This document shows positions 1 to 7,752 of a stretch of 15,715 nt of DNA, piece by piece (within the stretch, counting starts at the first letter, position 1; the number at the start of each line of letters is the position of its first letter). Under the pieces are notes generated by a model. The model did no database searches, was not told the origin of the DNA, and was given only the letters and a program-made list of their open reading frames with translations. The stretch is from Legionellaceae bacterium (lineage in GTDB: Bacteria > Pseudomonadota > Gammaproteobacteria > Legionellales > Legionellaceae). The position numbers and the translations under genes are program-made. The stretch is from the NCBI GenBank assembly GCA_030696465.1, contig JAUYSE010000073.1, positions 1-15,715 of the forward strand, given 5' to 3'.

Positions 1-1
1 T

Positions 2-646
2 TCGCAGATAGACTCGCCTTGGGCTTGGTATAATGAAGCGAATGCACGTGCACATTTAGGGCAGTACGAACAATCTTTAAAGTTGTATGATCGAGTGTTA
101 CAGGCGGATCCTAAGCAACAAGATGCTCTGTATAACCGAGAAATAGTCCGTAAGTTATTACAAAAATCAGAGGCAGAGAAAAAAGCTAAAAGTGCTTCGG
201 GTAAATCGTCCTCCAAATCTGAGCAACAAAATAAATCACAGCAAGATCAATCGCAACAAGATAAAGCGCAACAAGAGTCTAAAGCGGATTCAGCGCCCGC
301 AGATCAGACAAAATCGTCTGAATCTAATTCCGACCCTAACGATCAGAAAAAAGAGTCTGAATCTAAAACAACGCCCAGCGATCAGAAACATGATTCTGCA
401 CCTAAATCAGCTGGATCTCATCAAAAAAAAGCAGATCAAGCGGAGGCAGATAAAAAATCAGCAAAGCCAGAACAACAAGATAAATCACCCAAAAACGCCA
501 CGCCTTCGACAGAGCTAGAGCATAAAATAGAAGAAAATGAAGAGGCGAAAAAGCAGTGGTTAAAAATTATCCCAGATGATCCCGGCGGCTTATTACGAAA
601 GCAATTTTATCGAGATCATCTGCGTCGTCAGGAGGGGACACCATAA
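2..646 (+). CDS. BatB/BatC-type TPR protein, C-terminal part (5' end outside window)
   Basis: This is the 3' end of a gene that begins before the window: frame 2 is open from base 2, so the TTG at 83 is internal. The first ~45 residues form a tetratricopeptide repeat (WAWYNEANARAHLGQYEQSL, then YDRVLQADP). A long hydrophilic Lys/Ser/Gln/Asp-rich linker follows, containing imperfect 13-residue repeats that start with DQ or HQ. The protein ends in a conserved-looking tail (QWLKIIPDDPGGLLRKQF), which I recognise from the C-terminus of gammaproteobacterial VWA-TPR proteins of the Bat (aerotolerance) operon. In those proteins an N-terminal membrane-anchored VWA domain precedes the TPR, but that part cannot be seen here. 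The stop codon shares one base with the batD start (TAATG), and the batD ribosome-binding site lies inside this gene. Identity as a Bat TPR protein is strong; VWA fusion (BatB-like) versus separate BatC is undecided. Confidence 0.85.
   Translation, partial: SQIDSPWAWYNEANARAHLGQYEQSLKLYDRVLQADPKQQDALYNREIVRKLLQKSEAEKKAKSASGKSSSKSEQQNKSQQDQSQQDKAQQESKADSAPADQTKSSESNSDPNDQKKESESKTTPSDQKHDSAPKSAGSHQKKADQAEADKKSAKPEQQDKSPKNATPSTELEHKIEENEEAKKQWLKIIPDDPGGLLRKQFYRDHLRRQEGTP
302..457 (+). repeat. Imperfect 39-bp (13-codon) tandem repeats in the TPR-protein linker
   Basis: Three 39-bp units begin with GATCAG at 302, 341 and 380. They encode DQTKSSESNSDPN, DQKKESESKTTPS and DQKHDSAPKSAGS. A fourth diverged unit starts at 419 (HQKKADQ). 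Because the unit length is a multiple of three, copy-number change would keep the frame. It encodes a charged, probably disordered spacer between the TPR and the conserved tail. Confidence 0.7.
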
Positions 647-2346
647 TGCAACCCACAAACCCAATTATTGTAGGTATAAGTCTGATAATATGCTTATTAT
701 GTAGCACTGCCTGGGCGGCCGTGAGTGTGCAAGTGACGCCCAGTGAAGTACGCTTGGGGGATACTATCCGATATACGTTAACCATTGACCATAGCCTGTC
801 GGGGGCGGCTCCGGAATTGCAACCACTGGATGAAGATTTTGTGATTGTCGGAACTGAACGTAGTGTTCGTTATGTGATGATAAATGGCAATGCAGAAAGT
901 CAACAACAATGGACCCTACTGTTACAGGCAAAAAAGACAGGAATTTTAACCATTCCGGCTATTCACGTAGGACAAGAAGTCAGTGAAAAAGCGCAAGTAA
1001 AAGTATTAGAGGCAGATGCTGCGACAACTCGTCCTTCACACGCCAGCACTTCAGATGCGGCCAATGTATTTTTTGAAACAGAAATTACTCCTGCTGAGCC
1101 GTATGTTCGTCAGCAAATGATTTACACCGTACGTTTGTATGCGGCACATCCCTTGTTGGATGCAGAGTATCAAGAACCTAAAGTGAATGATGCTATATTT
1201 GTTCCAGTGGGTGATGCGCACACGTATCAAAAAGAATACCATGGACATCTCTATGGTGTAGAAGAACAGCATTATTTTGTGTACCCACAGCATAGTGGTC
1301 ATTTAAAAATACAAGCCCCGACTTTACGGGCATTGGTGGAAGAGGGCATAATGCCGCGGCGCGTGCACACGGCTGCGTTGGCGAGAGAAGTGCAGGTATT
1401 GCCCGTCCCCGATGGATATGCCAGCACCTCATGGTTGCCTGCAGAAGATTTGCACTTAGAAGCACATTTTGTGCCGAGCCTCCCGACGGGCATACAGCAA
1501 GGTAGTACGCTGGTGCGTAAGATTACGATACAAGTCAAAGGGATTCCAGCACAGTTGTTCCCGACCCTGTCTTTGCAAGGCAAGGGATACTCGGTGTATT
1601 TGAGTAAGCCGACCGAGAAAAATATGATTAAAGAGGGGGCTTTATGGGGCGAATCCACCATAGAAGCCACCTATGTATTAGATAAATCGGGCGATATTAC
1701 ACTTCCGGCATTGACGGTACCTTGGTATAACGTTAATACCAAACAGGCAGAGGTAGTAACACTTCCAGCACAACACTTGCAGGTAATACCGCATGTGGCA
1801 CAAACAGCGACTAGTTCTGCGGCTAGAACAACGTCGGCGCCCTTATCTATGCCTGTAGCTGCTAAAATTAAAGATAAAATTAAACCGTTACCTGCGTCGA
1901 TGAAATGGTCGGCGGACGTTCGTATATCTGCCTTATGGATATATTTAGGTTTTGGTGGATTATTAGTAGTGCTCATTGGATTAATAGGGCGCTATAGTTG
2001 GCGGATAAAAAAACGCAGCTCCTCTAAACGCTCCTATAATCGTGACTTACGCCGTGCCTGTGAAACAGGAAATGCTGCCGCTGCACGCAATGCCTTACTT
2101 TGTTGGGCGCGCCATCGTTGGCCGGGTGCTTCGACACCAGATATTGCAGATATTCGTAAGAGAGTGAGTGATCCGCAGCTTAAAAAAGAATTACATTATT
2201 TGTCCGATGTTTTGTACGCTAAACAACATACGCTGCAATGGCAGGGGATGGGGTTATGGAAAGCATGGTTGGCGTCTGAACGTCATTCTCCACAGAAAAA
2301 ACCACGAAAAAAATCGACGAAATTACCACCGATGTACCCGGAGTAA
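646..2346 (+). CDS. batD: BatD-family protein (Bat aerotolerance operon)
   Basis: A 566-residue protein, close to the usual BatD length. Residues 1-25 form a Sec signal peptide with a hydrophobic core and a TAWAA cleavage region. The mature protein starts with the typical VSVQVTPSEVRLGDTIRYTL, followed by long beta-rich periplasmic Ig-like repeats to about residue 385. A low-complexity Ala/Ser/Thr segment leads to one transmembrane helix at about 427-450, then a basic cytoplasmic stretch and a helical C-terminal domain (about 465-545). Family knowledge: Bat proteins (BatA, BatB, BatC, BatD) work with a MoxR-type AAA ATPase and affect envelope or oxidative-stress tolerance; the molecular role is not settled. 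The start ATG overlaps the upstream stop by one base and is preceded by AGGAGG (630-635 region), so the two genes are translationally coupled. It is the last gene of the operon. Confidence 0.92.
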   Translation: MQPTNPIIVGISLIICLLCSTAWAAVSVQVTPSEVRLGDTIRYTLTIDHSLSGAAPELQPLDEDFVIVGTERSVRYVMINGNAESQQQWTLLLQAKKTGILTIPAIHVGQEVSEKAQVKVLEADAATTRPSHASTSDAANVFFETEITPAEPYVRQQMIYTVRLYAAHPLLDAEYQEPKVNDAIFVPVGDAHTYQKEYHGHLYGVEEQHYFVYPQHSGHLKIQAPTLRALVEEGIMPRRVHTAALAREVQVLPVPDGYASTSWLPAEDLHLEAHFVPSLPTGIQQGSTLVRKITIQVKGIPAQLFPTLSLQGKGYSVYLSKPTEKNMIKEGALWGESTIEATYVLDKSGDITLPALTVPWYNVNTKQAEVVTLPAQHLQVIPHVAQTATSSAARTTSAPLSMPVAAKIKDKIKPLPASMKWSADVRISALWIYLGFGGLLVVLIGLIGRYSWRIKKRSSSKRSYNRDLRRACETGNAAAARNALLCWARHRWPGASTPDIADIRKRVSDPQLKKELHYLSDVLYAKQHTLQWQGMGLWKAWLASERHSPQKKPRKKSTKLPPMYPE

Positions 2347-2402
2347 GGTGAGAAACCAGAGTCAAAAATTCAATTCTGATCCTGAAAATTGCACTTCAGA
2401 AA

Positions 2403-2488
2403 GGCGGGTCCTGCCGATTGCGGACCCCGCCGTGCTCGCAAAAGCCTGCGCGCGGACGGGGGTCCCCCTTCATCGTCACCCGCGCAGG
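2403..2488. repeat. GC-rich intergenic palindromic segment
   Basis: A strongly GC-rich block between batD and the kinase gene, unlike its surroundings. It holds two stem-loop candidates. The first pairs GGCGGGTCC (2403-2411) with GGACCCCGCC (2422-2431), with one bulge. The second pairs CCTGCGCG (2445-2452) with CGCGCAGG (2481-2488), and encloses the perfect palindrome GGGGGTCCCCC (2458-2468). It follows the batD stop by 57 bases, so it could end batD transcription, but no T-run follows either stem. A degenerate dispersed extragenic repeat is the likelier reading; it has no second copy in this window. Confidence 0.5.
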
Positions 2489-2554
2489 GAAGATCGATCT
2501 CCTCAGCAAGTTCGTTCCCTATAGGTTAAATATCCTCCGCTGCTCCCCTATGGC

Positions 2555-2637
2555 ATCTGAGCTGCGCGCGTGAGCAAGCGGAGCAGTTGATTAGACTGTT
2601 TAACGGCTCCGCTTGCTCACGGTCGCGGCTCGGATAG
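2555..2637. repeat. Long palindromic extragenic repeat, copy 1
   Basis: A large hairpin-forming element upstream of the kinase gene. The core is a perfect 15-bp inverted repeat, GTGAGCAAGCGGAGC (2570-2584) with its complement at 2606-2620, around a 21-base AT-rich loop. Outside the core, the imperfect arms TCTGAGCTGCG and CGCGGCTCGGATA match the ends of the elements at 14092 and 15691. Together 2347-2710 (364 bases) contain no gene I can support; they hold the GC-rich block, this element and the kinase promoter. Confidence 0.8.
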
Positions 2638-2647
2638 GGTGGGATAA

Positions 2648-2675
2648 TTTTTATTATATACAAATGGTCTATAAT
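2648..2675 (+). promoter_or_regulatory. Candidate sigma70 promoter for the kinase gene
   Basis: A perfect TATAAT lies at 2670-2675, 35 bases before the kinase ATG, in an AT-rich tract immediately after palindrome copy 1. The best -35 at acceptable spacing is weak (TTTTTA at 2648-2653, 16-base spacer). The ribosome-binding site is AGGAA at 2700-2704, six bases before the start. Confidence 0.45.
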
Positions 2676-2710
2676 TAATCTATTAGACTTGTATTCTGTA
2701 GGAACAAGCA

Positions 2711-4273
2711 ATGTCAACCACCGCACTGGATTTAAGCAAAGAAGAAACGCTAGCGCTGATAGATGATTTTTTAGAATATTTAAATACAATGCCTGGGGTT
2801 ATTGATGCTGATCAGATTGAAATATGGGAGATAAGCCGCTCGATGCTTGAACAAGATGTGTTGCCGGATTATAAAAAAATAGTACAGTCGCCAGACATAC
2901 AATCCTATCTAAAAATGCAGCAGGAAAAACAGGCAGAGATGCAGGAAGATTGGAATAAGGCGGAGCGTTATTTTAAGAACTCCGATAAAAGATATGTAGG
3001 AAAAAAAGAGGGATTGAAGGCCTCCTATGTAAAAACCTCACAAGGCATTATCCGTCGTGAAAAAGAATTAGGGCGAGGGACTTTTGGTCGAACACGTGTG
3101 GGGCAACCCCCTCAATCAGGTACAGTTCAATCAGCAATTAAAAGACAAAAGCCTGGGTATGAGGATTGGGCGAAGGGTTTCGCCGACGGTTATGAAGTAG
3201 TTGCGTATTTGCAGGGTTTAATCGGTAAACGCGTGTCTGAGTTATGGAGGAGTCAGCCACGTCGACAAGAAGAAATAGATAGAATACGTCTCTGCGAAAA
3301 GAATATATGGAATGAAGATACAACTGCGAATCAAGCTATGTGTGAAGCCTTATATGCAGAATGTGTTTGGCTTCCGGAGGTTGAGAAAGAAGCGCGAATA
3401 AATCAAGATTTGGGGGTAGCCTCCTCTGATTTGGTGGTTAGAAGGGCAGAGGATGGTTCTGTATATAAAGTGTATCAAAATATGCAGCATAGGGGGGACG
3501 CGCTGTATAAAAAAATATCAGAAATTCCTGCTGCTGATGATGCTTTGCGCGCCCAATATGCTATTGGCGTATTACTGGCGGTAGATGGCTTGCATTCAGG
3601 CGCAGGCTCGGTCTCTCATACTCCATATGCGCATTGTGATATAAAAACAGATAATATATTAGTGGATGCTCAAGGTAGAGTACATTTGGTAGATTTTGGC
3701 TTGGCAAGGAAAGATGGGTTATATGTAGAACATATTGCGCGTTGCAATAAATGGTATGCTCCCGTGAGCTTTGATGCTTCTTCATCAAGTTCAGACAGTG
3801 AAAAAGCGGTCTATTCCTCTAAACCTGTAGAAAAAACCCCAAGTTATTTCTTTGATGATAAAATTTCTGCGTTACGGACCATCTATCACCCATTTCGAGG
3901 GGATAGTATCTATACAAGAGAAGCCTTTGAACGCTTACCCCAATGTATACAGGAATTATTAGATAGTAGTAATATTAAGAATTGTATCGTCATGGATAAG
4001 CAGCAAACGTTTAAATTGATGGCTGCCGCACTTATTTTGTATCATGAAGATAAGCAGAGTTATACTGATGAAAAAATAGTAGCATTGGTGGATGATCTTC
4101 CTGCACAAGAAGCCATTATTCAAGCATCCCAGGCAAAATTAGCGGCAGAAGCCTCTCCTGATTACAAGACAGGAAGATCGGTGAGCACGAGTAGTTATCG
4201 TTCTAAACTGGCGGAGATTGTTTCTGGAAGTGACAAGCCGGGTGAAAAATTCTCTCCACCGAAGATCGAATGA
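2711..4273 (+). CDS. Eukaryotic-like serine/threonine protein kinase, candidate secreted effector
   Basis: A 520-residue protein with no signal peptide or membrane segment. Residues 1-100 are a helical, charged extension. The kinase fold begins with a glycine-rich loop, LGRGTFGRTRVG (about 120-131), followed by the beta-3 lysine in SAIK (K144). The catalytic loop is HCDIKTDNILVD (H308, D310, K312, N315) and the metal-binding motif is DFG (328-330). Between K144 and the catalytic loop there are about 160 residues, longer than in a minimal kinase, so the N-lobe or hinge carries an insertion. The usual APE appears as WYAPV (348-352), losing the Glu. DDKIS (382-386) may stand for the helix-F Asp motif. 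A Ser/Asp-rich stretch (356-364) sits in the C-lobe. There is no PASTA or transmembrane region, so it is unlike the housekeeping PknB type and more like kinase effectors of Legionellales. Translocation is inference only. The catalytic Lys/Asp/Asp set is intact, so activity is plausible. Confidence 0.85.
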   Translation: MSTTALDLSKEETLALIDDFLEYLNTMPGVIDADQIEIWEISRSMLEQDVLPDYKKIVQSPDIQSYLKMQQEKQAEMQEDWNKAERYFKNSDKRYVGKKEGLKASYVKTSQGIIRREKELGRGTFGRTRVGQPPQSGTVQSAIKRQKPGYEDWAKGFADGYEVVAYLQGLIGKRVSELWRSQPRRQEEIDRIRLCEKNIWNEDTTANQAMCEALYAECVWLPEVEKEARINQDLGVASSDLVVRRAEDGSVYKVYQNMQHRGDALYKKISEIPAADDALRAQYAIGVLLAVDGLHSGAGSVSHTPYAHCDIKTDNILVDAQGRVHLVDFGLARKDGLYVEHIARCNKWYAPVSFDASSSSSDSEKAVYSSKPVEKTPSYFFDDKISALRTIYHPFRGDSIYTREAFERLPQCIQELLDSSNIKNCIVMDKQQTFKLMAAALILYHEDKQSYTDEKIVALVDDLPAQEAIIQASQAKLAAEASPDYKTGRSVSTSSYRSKLAEIVSGSDKPGEKFSPPKIE

Positions 4274-4281
4274 GTAGTGAA

Positions 4282-4437
4282 GATCTATACGAACGCGTTG
4301 TTTAAGTCTGCTATGGATCCTCGCTACTCTTATTTCGGTAGTTATGTTCAGCGGAGGCGAGGATGACGAGATCAAGACATACGTGGAAAACTCAATCTCG
4401 TCATAATAGAGAGATCCCGGGATGACAGAGGTAGTCA
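4282..4437. repeat. Second-type extragenic palindromic element
   Basis: The gap after the kinase gene holds a chain of dyads. ATCCTCGC (4317-4324) pairs with GCGAGGAT (4357-4364). Directly after it, GACGAGAT (4365-4372) pairs with ATCTCGTC (4395-4402). The perfect palindrome ATCCCGGGAT follows at 4414-4423. The wording (CGAGGATGACGAG, then ATCCCGGGATGAC) resembles dispersed intergenic repeats common in intracellular proteobacteria. It is unrelated to the long palindromes, except that GATCTATACGAACGCG at 4282-4297 loosely resembles their shared leader. No canonical terminator is seen. Confidence 0.5.
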
Positions 4438-4462
4438 AAAAAAATAACGATAATAAGCGCCC

Positions 4463-4845
4463 CTATCCCATATTGTTCCCTGGTATCTGATGATCATCAA
4501 TAGCTCCTTTTAAGCTTTTGAATTTTTTCATCGTATCCGTCTCAGGTTTTCCAAAAAAGGTAGCCTTGAACCCGGCGGAAGATTTTATAGCAACCGCAAG
4601 TGCAGGAATACCGAAAAGAATCACTGCACAAACCCCTAACACCCCTCAAATTTTCTGTCTGTTTTGCATAGGGAATACCGCCCCTTGTTATTATCATAGG
4701 GATAGCTCGAACGAGGTTCTCTAAAAATTCAGGATTACCCATATAAAACTTATTTACTATGGCGGCTAATTCAGCTTGGCTCATTCCCAAATGGCATATC
4801 AGTAAAAGTTAAATGCTCCTCAATTTGCTCAGGAGAAACAGGCAT
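4463..4845 (-). pseudogene. Small C-terminally membrane-anchored protein, broken by two frameshifts
   Basis: Reading leftward from ATG at 4845-4843, the frame gives MPVSPEQIEEHLTFTDMPF and then loses phase. Skipping one base of the C-run at 4786-4788 restores GMSQAELAAIVNKFYMGNPE and about 45 residues in total. Skipping one more base at the C-runs 4642-4645 (or 4634-4637) gives a hydrophobic helix (VLGVCAVILFGIPALAVAIK) and a hydrophilic tail, ending KGAIDDHQIPGNNMG before TAG (4465-4463). With both repaired it would be about 126 residues: a short amphipathic N-terminal domain, one transmembrane segment and a Lys-rich tail. An in-frame TAG lies just before the ATG, so this is probably the original start. 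I do not recognise the family. Both lesions are apparent one-base insertions in G-runs of the coding strand, so decay, phase variation or sequencing error are all possible. It stands alone between the kinase repeat and rnfH. Confidence 0.6.
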
Positions 4846-4930
4846 GATATGAGCCTATAAAGTTAATGTGATTAATTATTGCTCATTATGAGCTATGTGA
4901 TGTTAAATGCAAATTTTAAGGGTACTCTTG

Positions 4931-5206
4931 TTATAACTTTGCATTTTTACGGCGTCGGTCTTTCGGATCAAGTTGTAGCGGACGGTAAATCTCAATACGG
5001 TCGTGGTTTTTCAGAAGCTGTGATCGATCCACAGGCAGCCCATAAATACCAACCGCTAGTGATTGCGTTTCAGGATATTGCATATAGAGCAGAGACTGAC
5101 TCAGTGCCACTGCAACGCTGGTTCCTGATGGGTAGTCCTGCGTTTGATAAAACGCAGGACCTTGCTCAGGAAGATAAACGATTTCAATAGAAAGCTTATT
5201 TTCCAT
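4931..5206 (-). CDS. rnfH: RnfH family protein (UPF0125)
   Basis: A 91-residue protein with the ubiquitin-like beta-grasp look of the RnfH family: an N-terminal IEIVYLPEQ strand, then a VGIYGLPVD segment, and the family-typical ending DRIEIYRPLQLDPKDRRRK with a basic tail. The length is normal. Its ATG lies inside the end of ratA (11-base overlap), as expected for the widely conserved ratA-rnfH pair. Family knowledge: despite the name, the gene is usually not in the rnf electron-transport operon, and its role is unknown. It is the last gene of the minus-strand cluster beginning with fumC. Confidence 0.93.
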   Translation of the reverse strand: MENKLSIEIVYLPEQGPAFYQTQDYPSGTSVAVALSQSLLYMQYPETQSLAVGIYGLPVDRSQLLKNHDRIEIYRPLQLDPKDRRRKNAKL

Positions 5207-5627
5207 AGATGGTTTGTGCCCGTGTGCAAAAAACCTCTACCATTTTATCGGCTATTTGATCAAACATGGGGCTAATCATCATGGCGACAATTCGACTGCT
5301 AAACTCAAACTCTAAATCTAAAAAAAGATGACAACCTTCTGCGGTTTCTTCAAAACGCCAAAAGCCTTCTAAATGACTAAAAATGCCATCCACTAAACGC
5401 ATTTCTATCATTTTATTGGCTTGTAGTCGATTTCGAGTGGTGAATGATTTATTCATGCCGGCGGCCGTGATAGTGAGTGTGGCTTGTACTTCATCTTCAT
5501 CACGGTGATGTACCACACTTGCGGTGCAATAGGGTAAAAATTGGCTATAAGATTCTATATCATTCACTAATTGATACATTTGTTCACAACTATAAGAAGT
5601 TTGTTGGTCGCGTTTAATAATCGTCAT
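5196..5627 (-). CDS. ratA: RatA / PasT START-like (coenzyme Q-binding) protein
   Basis: A 143-residue protein of the polyketide cyclase/START superfamily, full length for RatA. Seen: an N-terminal segment typical of the family (YQLVNDIESYSQFLPYC), a central GFWRFEE segment, and a C-terminal helix (PMFDQIADKMVEVFCTRA) that closes the lipid-binding cavity in this fold. Family knowledge: E. coli RatA was described as inhibiting 70S ribosome assembly. Homologues relate to Coq10, which binds ubiquinone, and to PasT in persistence. The start ATG shares its A with the esterase stop codon (TAATG), so it is translationally coupled, and the 3' end overlaps rnfH. Confidence 0.93.
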   Translation of the reverse strand: MTIIKRDQQTSYSCEQMYQLVNDIESYSQFLPYCTASVVHHRDEDEVQATLTITAAGMNKSFTTRNRLQANKMIEMRLVDGIFSHLEGFWRFEETAEGCHLFLDLEFEFSSRIVAMMISPMFDQIADKMVEVFCTRAQTIYGK

Positions 5628-6289
5628 TATGTATTTCCTGAAAGTAAAACGTGTTGTAGCCAGTGTCCTAAATCGCTCAGTTCAGCATTGCAGATACAAT
5701 GTTCCATAGGGTAATTACGCAAGGAGACCTTGTGATAGCCCATCGATTGGATATGGTCAGCCGTGTGTTGTGTCCAGGCAGGGCGTACAATCGGGTCTAG
5801 TGACCCATAGGCCATAAAAAAGGGCGTTGCATGTGATTGTAAAGCTTGACTCCGTTTGAGAAGCGGCAGATAAGCAGAAAGCGCAATAATCCCTGCTAAA
5901 GGTTGTTTGCTATGTATGCCGGTATAGAGCGCCATAGCGCCACCTTGAGAGAATCCACCCAAAAAAATCTGCGAAGAAGACCATCCTTGTGCAATCAGAG
6001 TCTCTACTTCAGCGTTAATAGTGGCTTGAGAGGCAAGGATACCTTCTTCGTCATCTCGATCGGAAAGCTCTAAACCTTCGATATCATACCAAGCAGGGAT
6101 AAGCATGCCTTGACTGATGGTGACCGGACGTTTAGGCGCTTGTAAAAAAATATGCTGAATCGCTAAGCTACGAAGTGCAGGGTCTTCCGCAATCGGTGAT
6201 AAATTCCCTGCGGTAGCCCCCAGCCCATGCATCCATAAAATGCAAGCACGAGCAGGGTTTTGAGAGCTTTTTTTGATAATACGAGTCAA
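5627..6289 (-). CDS. Carboxylesterase / lysophospholipase-like alpha/beta hydrolase
   Basis: An alpha/beta-hydrolase of the phospholipase/carboxylesterase (LYPLA, YpfH) family; family members cleave short esters, lysophospholipids or acyl-thioesters. With the preferred start it has 220 residues. The oxyanion-hole motif WMHGLG lies near residue 20. The nucleophile elbow GFSQGG carries Ser114. The Asp in GSLDPIV (165) and His in MEHCIC (197) complete the triad. I chose the TTG at 6289 because AAGGAG (6301-6296) lies six bases upstream; an upstream TTG at 6322 would add 11 residues, overlap fumC and lacks a comparable site. The ribosome-binding site overlaps the fumC stop codon, so expression is coupled to fumC. 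No signal peptide, so it is cytosolic. The physiological substrate cannot be read from sequence. Confidence 0.88.
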   Translation of the reverse strand: MTRIIKKSSQNPARACILWMHGLGATAGNLSPIAEDPALRSLAIQHIFLQAPKRPVTISQGMLIPAWYDIEGLELSDRDDEEGILASQATINAEVETLIAQGWSSSQIFLGGFSQGGAMALYTGIHSKQPLAGIIALSAYLPLLKRSQALQSHATPFFMAYGSLDPIVRPAWTQHTADHIQSMGYHKVSLRNYPMEHCICNAELSDLGHWLQHVLLSGNT

Positions 6290-6299
6290 GTGTAGCTCC

Positions 6300-7700
6300 T
6301 TATTTTGGCGGTAATGGGCCAATCATATTTTCTGGTCGAACTTGTTGATCAAATTCTTCGGCACTTAAAAAGCCCAATTGTACGGCGGCTTCTTTTAATG
6401 AGCAATCCTGTGCGTGCGCAGTTTTTGCAATTTTTGCAGCCTTGTCATAACCAATACTTTGATTCAATGCAGTGACCAGCATTAAAGAATTTTCGAGATA
6501 ATGTTGAATGATTTTCGTATTGGCTTGTAATCCATGAATACAATAGGTTAAGAACGCATCGCAACTGTCTGCCAATAAATTGAGAGAATGCAGTACATTG
6601 AAAATAATCACGGGTTTAAACACGTTAAGCTCGAAATTACCCTGACTCGCAGCGATGGTGACAGCACTGTCATTCCCAAAAACTTGGGTACAGACCATGG
6701 TCATGGCTTCACACTGAGTAGGATTCACCTTCCCTGGCATAATAGAGGAACCGGGTTCATTTTCAGGAAGTAGGAGTTCGCCGAGTCCACAGCGCGGGCC
6801 TGAACCTAACCAACGGACATCATTGGCAATTTTCATAAGGGCGCAGGCAAGCGTTTTCAGGGCGCTATGTAGATATACTAATGGTTCATGAGAAGACATA
6901 GCGGCAAATTTATTGGGCGCAGAACAAAAAGGGATGCCAGTCATGTCGGCTAAAGTAGCGGCAACTATGCGCGCAAAATCGGGATGGGTATTTAAGCCAG
7001 TACCTACGGCACTGCCGCCAATCGCCAATTGATAGATGTCTGGCAGCGCATTTTTGATGCGGGTGATACAATCATCTAATTGAGCAACATACGCGGAAAA
7101 TTCTTGACCTAAAGTGAGAGGAACCGCATCTTGCAGGTGAGTTCGACCAATTTTAATGATATTTTGAAACGCGATTTGTTTCTCATAGATGCCATCTCGT
7201 AATTTTTGAACCGCCGGGAGTAATTTTTGGCGGATAGCAATCGCCGTTGCAATATGCATGGCAGTGGGAAAAGTGTCATTTGAGGATTGGGACATATTGA
7301 CATCATCATTAGGATGAATCGGCGTTTTACTGCCCATGACGCCACCAGCTAATTCAATCGCAAAATTTGAAATGACTTCATTTGCATTCATATTCGACTG
7401 CGTGCCGCTACCAGTTTGCCAGACGTGTAGTGGAAAATGAGCGTCTAGATTTCCGGCTGAAACCTCTTCTGCGGATTGAATAATCAATTGTGCTTTCTCT
7501 GCCGAGAGTTTTTTGAGCTGTTGATTGGTGATGGCGGCCGCTTTTTTGAGTAGACCAAACGCATGCATAACTTCAATAGGCATGAGATCATTGCCAATAT
7601 GGAAATGTGCGAGAGAACGTTGTGTTTGCGCGCCCCAATATCGATCGGCGGGAACTTCGATGGTTCCCATGCTGTCAGATTCCATACGCATTTTGCTCAT
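6300..7700 (-). CDS. fumC: Class II fumarate hydratase
   Basis: A 466-residue enzyme that interconverts fumarate and L-malate in the TCA cycle, as a soluble iron-independent homotetramer. Residues seen: the substrate-binding [10 protein letters not shown] (96-105), [11 protein letters not shown] (139-149), the general-base region [10 protein letters not shown] with H188, and the superfamily signature [11 protein letters not shown] (317-327) with the catalytic serine at 318. The numbering matches E. coli FumC almost exactly. The ATG is preceded by GGGAG six to ten bases upstream. It is first in a tightly packed operon with an esterase, ratA and rnfH. Being oxygen-stable, it is commonly the fumarase kept in aerobic intracellular bacteria. 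Confidence 0.97.
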   Translation of the reverse strand: MSKMRMESDSMGTIEVPADRYWGAQTQRSLAHFHIGNDLMPIEVMHAFGLLKKAAAITNQQLKKLSAEKAQLIIQSAEEVSAGNLDAHFPLHVWQTGSGTQSNMNANEVISNFAIELAGGVMGSKTPIHPNDDVNMSQSSNDTFPTAMHIATAIAIRQKLLPAVQKLRDGIYEKQIAFQNIIKIGRTHLQDAVPLTLGQEFSAYVAQLDDCITRIKNALPDIYQLAIGGSAVGTGLNTHPDFARIVAATLADMTGIPFCSAPNKFAAMSSHEPLVYLHSALKTLACALMKIANDVRWLGSGPRCGLGELLLPENEPGSSIMPGKVNPTQCEAMTMVCTQVFGNDSAVTIAASQGNFELNVFKPVIIFNVLHSLNLLADSCDAFLTYCIHGLQANTKIIQHYLENSLMLVTALNQSIGYDKAAKIAKTAHAQDCSLKEAAVQLGFLSAEEFDQQVRPENMIGPLPPK

Positions 7701-7752
7701 TAAAACTCCCCATAGGTGTAATTGATAACTGCTCAGTTCTTATAGGGTGGAA

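Noticed and set aside
302..457. Tandem repeats as a CRISPR array
   Set aside because: The units are coding, in frame, diverged, and have no spacers.
2526..2789. An 87-codon minus-strand frame across palindrome copy 1 and the kinase start
   Set aside because: It spans the palindrome and the kinase promoter and shows no protein-like composition or family motif.
4423..4450. A-run at 4437-4444 as a terminator T-tract for the pseudogene transcript
   Set aside because: On the minus strand the T-run comes before, not after, the nearest stem, so it does not fit an intrinsic terminator.
4542..4790. The open frame as a complete 82-residue protein
   Set aside because: Its start is a TTG within a G-run frameshift and its Cys/Arg-rich end is out of frame; the flanking frames give a better continuous protein, so it is treated as part of a pseudogene.
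4881..4893. GCTCATTATGAGC as terminator of the fumC-rnfH operon
   Set aside because: The stem is only 5 bp with a 3-base loop and no T-run follows on the minus strand.
4879..5190. A 103-codon open frame on the plus strand
   Set aside because: It lies opposite rnfH, which has clear family motifs, and it has no convincing ribosome-binding site or domain.
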